Source: an uncultured Mollicutes bacterium (GTDB lineage Bacteria; Bacillota_I; Bacilli_A; RFN20; CAG-826). Taken from it: a stretch of 9,963 nucleotides of DNA. Below are positions 6,561-9,963 of this stretch, piece after piece (the first letter of the stretch is position 1; each line of letters opens with the position of its first letter). Under the pieces are notes generated by a model. The model made no database searches and was not told the origin of the DNA. It saw nothing but the letters and a program-made list of their open reading frames with translations. The stretch lies in contig CALBGF010000208.1 in the NCBI GenBank assembly GCA_937893635.1, positions 1 to 9,963 on the forward strand, in the 5' to 3' direction. A program made the position numbers and the translations under genes.

Positions 6561-8447
6561 ATGAAAAAAAGATTAAAACTAGCCGTTGTTTTGACGACAC
6601 TTCTAACGGCTTTAAGCTCATGTGAGTTTTCTTTTGGTGGTAATTCTAATTCTACAAGTAAAGACAATTCATCGACGTCGTCAAAAACATCGAATTCTAT
6701 CGATTTAACACCTAATGGTATCGCAATTAGTGAAAGTATTGTTGATTTAAGTGTTGGAGAGACACATAAATTAACTGCAAATTTATTGCCACTTGGTGCC
6801 GAAGGCGGCGAAATATCTTGGCGTAGCGAAAATGAAAATATTGCAACTATTAGCGATGGCTTAATTACTGCAATAAATGTTGGCACAACTAATGTTTTTG
6901 CTAGTTTTGGTGACTTTGAATCTAATTGTAAAATTATAGTTAATGAAGATAATCATTCATCTACTGGAGAAGTTCATTTATATGCCATGAATGACTTTCA
7001 TGGTTCAACTGTTGAACAATCTGTAACTTATGGCAAAGAATATGGAATTTTAAAAAATGGATCATTCTTCAAAAGCAAAGGCCAAGAAGATAATACTTTA
7101 ATATTTAATTCTGGGGATATGTGGCAAGGATCAATTGAATCTAATTCTAATTATGGTGAATTTTTAACTAAAGCTATTAATAATATTCAATTTGATTGTT
7201 TTACTTTAGGAAATCATGAGTTCGACTGGGGCGGAGAATATATTGCTAGTAATAAGCAATTAAGAGACTCTACAACAGGATATCAAACGCCTTTTTTAGC
7301 GGCAAATATATATAAATATGATATTAATAAGAAGAAAGTGTTGGAACACGCTGATGAATTAGGACAAGAATATGTTATACGTAATCTTGAAAATGGCTTA
7401 AAAGTAGGAATAATAGGCGTAATAGGCTCTGATCAAATTACTTCAATTTCTTCACAATTTGCGGATTCTTACACATTTATTGATCCAACTACTGTAGTTA
7501 AAGAATTATCCGATGAATTAAGAACTGAAAAGAAATGTGATGTTATAGTTGTTGATGCCCATGCTTCTATTGAACAAATTGGTTATGATATTACAAATAT
7601 TAGTCCAAATACTAATAAAAAGTATGCTGATGCTGTATTTTGTGCTCATTCCCATCAATACGAAAAAGAAAGTTATAATGGCGTGCCTTATGTACAAGCC
7701 AGTTGTAATGGTAAAGCATATGCGGAAATTCATTTAAGTGTTAATGATGGAGTAGTAAGTGTTAAATCATATAATAATTATGGTAATGAACTTAAATATG
7801 TTAATAGCATTGATATGGAACTTAAATCATTATATGAGTCTTATAAAAGTACAACTGATGAAATTGGTAATGAAGTCTTAGGCACAATAAATGATACAAT
7901 GTCTTCTGGAACAAGCGATGAAGCATCTTTACCTAAACTCGTTACAAAAGCGATGGCTAAAGAGGCTTTAGCGCAAGGATTTAATATTGATTATGCAATT
8001 TGTAATCAAGCACGTGCCGATTTGACTAGTGGTCAAATTACTTATGCCGAGTTAGCAAAATCACTACCATTTAATAACGAACTTTATATTCTTAAAGTTC
8101 CAGGAGATAAATTAATTTATCAATGTAGTAGATATAATAGTTTCTATCGAGTATCTGATGAAGAACCAAGTAGAAATAAAACATATACAATTGTAGTGAT
8201 AGACTATTTAGCCTTCCATCGTAATAAAAATCGTGAATATGATTATTTTGCTGGATTTGAATATGTTGATAAATTAACAAAAGAAGGATCTCCTTTTTAT
8301 ACTTATCGTGATGTAGTCGCGGATTATTTCCGTGAATATAAAACAATTGATACAAGCAAATTCACTTCTTCAAGTGATACAAGGTTTACATTAACCCCAA
8401 GTAAAAAAGATGGTAATGTTAATGAAAGCCCAGCATATAAAAAATAA
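6561..8447 (+). CDS. Surface lipoprotein: BIG2 domain plus 5'-nucleotidase/UshA-family metallophosphatase
   Basis: This is a predicted extracellular phosphohydrolase of 628 residues anchored by a lipid. Residues 1-20 are a signal peptide ending in LSSC, so Cys21 should be lipidated. A Ser/Thr/Asn-rich linker (about 24-48) follows. Residues about 50-128 form a bacterial Ig-like group 2 domain (SVGETHKLTA, ISWRSENENIATI, GLITAINVGTTNV). The metallophosphatase domain (about 136-400) has a complete site: NDFHGS (Asp145, His147), SGDMWQGS (Asp186), GNHEFD (Asn218, His219, Asp222), DAH (His334) and AHSH (His363, His365). The C-terminal 5'-nucleotidase domain (about 435-610) keeps LPFNNELYILKVPGDKL, but the usual NGGGIR loop reads NQARADL and the late GGDGY motif is missing. 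A nucleotide or nucleotide-sugar substrate is therefore only an inference. GAGGT sits six bases before the ATG. B. subtilis yunD is a related neighbour of yunB. Confidence 0.9.
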   Translation: MKKRLKLAVVLTTLLTALSSCEFSFGGNSNSTSKDNSSTSSKTSNSIDLTPNGIAISESIVDLSVGETHKLTANLLPLGAEGGEISWRSENENIATISDGLITAINVGTTNVFASFGDFESNCKIIVNEDNHSSTGEVHLYAMNDFHGSTVEQSVTYGKEYGILKNGSFFKSKGQEDNTLIFNSGDMWQGSIESNSNYGEFLTKAINNIQFDCFTLGNHEFDWGGEYIASNKQLRDSTTGYQTPFLAANIYKYDINKKKVLEHADELGQEYVIRNLENGLKVGIIGVIGSDQITSISSQFADSYTFIDPTTVVKELSDELRTEKKCDVIVVDAHASIEQIGYDITNISPNTNKKYADAVFCAHSHQYEKESYNGVPYVQASCNGKAYAEIHLSVNDGVVSVKSYNNYGNELKYVNSIDMELKSLYESYKSTTDEIGNEVLGTINDTMSSGTSDEASLPKLVTKAMAKEALAQGFNIDYAICNQARADLTSGQITYAELAKSLPFNNELYILKVPGDKLIYQCSRYNSFYRVSDEEPSRNKTYTIVVIDYLAFHRNKNREYDYFAGFEYVDKLTKEGSPFYTYRDVVADYFREYKTIDTSKFTSSSDTRFTLTPSKKDGNVNESPAYKK

Positions 8448-8496
8448 AATATTATTATTAAAATTAATTAGCAATCAAATAAATAATGATTAGATT

Positions 8497-8558
8497 AAAA
8501 GTCACTAAATAAAAATGGCCCTACAAATTAGTAAGAACCATTAATTAGTGACTTTTTT
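8497..8558. terminator. Long bidirectional terminator between convergent genes
   Basis: AAAAGTCACTAA (8497-8508) pairs with TTAGTGACTTTT (8545-8556), a perfect 12-bp outer stem. Inside it AATGG (8514-8518) pairs with CCATT (8538-8542). TTTTTT follows on the plus strand. On the minus strand the closing arm ends in TTTT and continues AATCTAATC. It can end transcripts of the upstream phosphatase, and abuts the stop codon of the convergent Nfu gene. Confidence 0.8.
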
Positions 8559-8814
8559 ATTTGATGTCTTTTTGTGTTGGACGTTCACTTGCTAACTTAA
8601 CACCAATTACGCCAGGAACTTCTTCCATAAGGATAACTTCAATGCCTTGTGAGATAGTGGTATCCATCATCATACAATCGGCACAAGCCCCAATCATATT
8701 AATATAAACAATGCCATCTTCAAAAGCGACGAATTCGACATCTCCACCATCACGGCGAATAAATGGGCGTAATTTATCTATTGTTAATTGAATTTGTTCT
8801 TCGATACTTACCAT
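8557..8814 (-). CDS. Nfu-type Fe-S cluster scaffold or carrier (NifU C-terminal domain)
   Basis: Nfu proteins carry a [4Fe-4S] cluster between two subunits and hand it to target enzymes in the cytoplasm. This stand-alone 85-residue domain has IRRDGGDVEFV (19-29) and the cluster-binding motif GACADCMM with Cys44 and Cys47, followed by ISQGIE. The start is the ATG at 8814, seven bases after AGGAGAG on the minus strand. An upstream ATG at 8847 would add 11 residues that include the ribosome binding site, so I rejected it. It converges on the lipoprotein gene and shares the hairpin, and diverges from the 287-residue membrane protein. It matches B. subtilis YutI (about 111 aa) in type and, from memory, in neighbourhood. 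The shorter length reflects lack of N-terminal residues, not damage. Confidence 0.93.
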   Translation of the reverse strand: MVSIEEQIQLTIDKLRPFIRRDGGDVEFVAFEDGIVYINMIGACADCMMMDTTISQGIEVILMEEVPGVIGVKLASERPTQKDIK

Positions 8815-8872
8815 AAAAATCTCTCCTACATTGATTAATAATATCACTTTTTATTTTGTATTAAAACCCAAA

Positions 8873-8893
8873 ATTTAAAATTAAATTTTAAAT
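8873..8893. repeat. AT-only perfect palindrome in the divergent nfu/unknown intergenic region
   Basis: ATTTAAAATT (8873-8882) and AATTTTAAAT (8884-8893) are perfect 10-bp arms around a single base, all A and T. It sits between the two divergent genes, upstream of both candidate promoters. It may be a shared regulatory or bent-DNA site, or chance in AT-rich spacer. Confidence 0.45.
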
Positions 8894-8910
8894 AATATCA
8901 TTTTTTTGCA

Positions 8911-8938
8911 TTGAATATAGCCTAAAACAATATATACT
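8911..8938 (+). promoter_or_regulatory. Candidate sigma-A promoter for the 287-residue protein
   Basis: TTGAAT (8911-8916, four of six), a 16-base spacer and TATACT (8933-8938, five of six). The implied transcription start near 8945 gives a short leader holding the unusual GTAGAAAGTAGGT ribosome binding site (8943-8955). Confidence 0.5.
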
Positions 8939-8961
8939 ATAAGTAGAAAGTAGGTAAGATT

Positions 8962-9825
8962 ATGAAATTAATAAAAAAATTAATAACGTTTCTTATAACG
9001 ATTGTTGCAATTGTCGCAGTTGCGGTTATTGGCGGTTATGTTTATGTTCGAATCAATTATGGTATTGATTTATTTAATACTGTTTCACAATTAAAAGTGT
9101 TAAGTGAAAAAGTTGATGAATCAAAACTATGCCCAGAAGCATTTGACAAAGTTAATGATATGAAAGATGTTCAAGAAATGGTAAATAAATCTGTAGAAAA
9201 CATGATTGAATATAGTGAAGAAAATTATGTGGTTAACTTAGAAAATTTGCCAGAAGATATGAAAGCAATCATTAAACTAAGTGATAAACAAGTTGGTGCA
9301 TTAGCTAATCAAGTAAGTTATCAACAAACTGGTGGAGTTATATCTGTTGGCAATAAATCTATTAATTATGAGTTAAAACAAATTGATTTTAGTAATATCA
9401 CAAGTAATGGAAGTACGGATTTTAATATTGTTGTGCGTTTAGATTTAGCCACTGTTAAAGATGAAATGAATGGTTTTCCTTTAAAATATTTAAAAAAATA
9501 TGTTCCGGATTATTTCTATGTTTCTTCAACAGTGAAAATTAATAAAGTAGAAGATATACCATTTGATTATGAACTTGAACATCAATCATTAACGATTAAT
9601 AATTTAGATAAGGACGGAACAGATGATTTATTTAATACTTTAGATAAAGTGTTCAAATTTGGAAGTGCTGAATCGTTAAATTTGAAAGTTGGAAAAACCG
9701 TTGTAGGTGCTTTGATTGGTAATGAAGAGAATCCAGGTTTTGCTTATGCATTAAGAAACAAAGGAGCTTCAGATTTTAAATTTGTCGAAGAATCTGGCGT
9801 AGATTATTTTGTTGTGAATATTTAA
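8962..9825 (+). CDS. Membrane-anchored protein of unknown function
   Basis: I do not recognise this 287-residue protein. A short basic start (KLIKK) and one strongly hydrophobic segment (about 7-28, ending VIGGYVYV) make it a membrane-anchored or secreted protein with the rest outside. Residues about 40-115 look helical and acidic (LKVLSEKVDES, MVNKSVENMIEYSEEN, EDMKAIIKLSDKQVGALANQV). From about 120 onward alternating hydrophobic residues suggest beta strands (GGVISVGNKSINYELKQI, DFNIVVRLDLATV, YFYVSSTVKINKV, FDYELEHQSLTINNL). A helical stretch, TDDLFNTLDKVFKF, precedes VGKTVVGALIG, and the protein ends DYFVVNI. There is no lipobox, catalytic motif or sorting signal. Its own promoter and a strong terminator make it a single-gene unit. 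The ATG follows a 13-base leader motif identical to that of nrnA. Confidence 0.85.
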   Translation: MKLIKKLITFLITIVAIVAVAVIGGYVYVRINYGIDLFNTVSQLKVLSEKVDESKLCPEAFDKVNDMKDVQEMVNKSVENMIEYSEENYVVNLENLPEDMKAIIKLSDKQVGALANQVSYQQTGGVISVGNKSINYELKQIDFSNITSNGSTDFNIVVRLDLATVKDEMNGFPLKYLKKYVPDYFYVSSTVKINKVEDIPFDYELEHQSLTINNLDKDGTDDLFNTLDKVFKFGSAESLNLKVGKTVVGALIGNEENPGFAYALRNKGASDFKFVEESGVDYFVVNI

Positions 9826-9840
9826 AATTAAAACTTATAT

Positions 9841-9873
9841 AACCCGCTTGTTTTTGAAGATAAGTGGGTTTTT
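9841..9873 (+). terminator. Rho-independent terminator after the unknown membrane protein
   Basis: AACCCGCTT (9841-9849) pairs with AAGTGGGTT (9862-9870), nine pairs including one G-U, then TTT. Flanking TATAT and ATATA extend the base. It lies 15 bases after the stop codon. In the remaining 90 bases to the window end I see no gene or motif. Confidence 0.85.
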
Positions 9874-9963
9874 ATATAGCAATTTTGTTAATGCGCAGAA
9901 AAAAATCATTTTCCTTAAGTGAAAAGTTAAATTCCAGTTTAAAAGCGTGCAAAAAAAGTGGAA

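Noticed and set aside
6557..6886. Minus-strand open frame opposite the lipoprotein signal and BIG2 domain
   Set aside because: Antisense shadow; the sense strand has promoter, ribosome binding site, lipobox and BIG2 pattern.
7518..7737. Open frames on both strands within the metallophosphatase domain
   Set aside because: They overlap the catalytic His334 and AHSH region of the real gene and lack start signals.
8092..8355. Minus-strand open frame with a Tyr/His/Leu-rich product
   Set aside because: Antisense of the C-terminal nucleotidase domain; composition typical of AT-rich shadow frames.
8815..8847. Upstream ATG extending the Nfu protein by 11 residues
   Set aside because: The extension covers the AGGAGAG ribosome binding site, and the shorter form fits the family.
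9874..9963. Right-edge spacer
   Set aside because: Searched by eye for a gene start, tRNA or promoter; nothing supportable in these 90 bases.

Overview
The window comes from a strongly AT-rich, low-GC Gram-positive bacterium, most likely a Bacilli-type Firmicute or a gut relative (Erysipelotrichales- or RF39-like). The support is an RNA polymerase delta subunit (found in Firmicutes and Mollicutes), a class II fructose-bisphosphate aldolase of Bacillus type, a class A penicillin-binding protein (so the cell has a wall), canonical Shine-Dalgarno sites and a sigma-A promoter, and two proteins resembling Bacillus sporulation proteins. TGG is the only Trp codon noticed and genes end at TAA or TAG, so nothing suggests a recoded TGA. 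No mobile element, tRNA, rRNA, CRISPR array or phage gene was seen. It looks like ordinary chromosomal backbone.

Layout. Positions 1-1078 (minus) hold the N-terminal part of a class A PBP, running off the left edge just after its transpeptidase SxxK serine. Diverging from it is a 130-residue DUF1934/YwiB-like protein (1161-1553). Next come rpoE (1711-2121) and fba (2150-3007), closed by a strong terminator. Then nrnA (3067-4008) and a cysQ-like phosphatase (4008-4784) overlap by one base and end at a terminator. A second one-base-overlap pair follows: a YunB-like membrane protein (4877-5590) and a YutH-like degenerate kinase-fold protein (5590-6483). A near-consensus sigma-A promoter (6507-6535) drives a 628-residue lipoprotein with a BIG2 domain and a 5'-nucleotidase-family metallophosphatase (6561-8447). 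A large hairpin separates it from a convergent 85-residue Nfu-type Fe-S scaffold (8557-8814, minus). Diverging from that is a 287-residue membrane-anchored protein of unknown function (8962-9825), followed by a terminator.

How the genes fit together. The left part (PBP, DUF1934, rpoE, fba) recalls, from memory, the B. subtilis pbpG-speE-speB-ywiB-argS-rpoE-pyrG-spo0F-fbaA region with the intervening genes lost. The right part (yunB, yutH, a UshA-like phosphatase, an Nfu protein) recalls the B. subtilis yut/yun neighbourhood (yutI, yutH, yunB, yunD). The nrnA-cysQ pair joins two enzymes linked by 3'-phosphoadenosine 5'-phosphate (pAp): NrnA degrades short RNAs and, in characterised members, also hydrolyses pAp, while CysQ removes pAp, which inhibits oligoribonucleases.

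I see no clear novel defence or mobile system. The points most worth checking are the YunB-YutH operon and its pseudokinase-like second gene, the lipoprotein phosphatase with an intact metal site but altered nucleotide-binding loops, the palindrome upstream of rpoE, and the unknown 287-residue protein.
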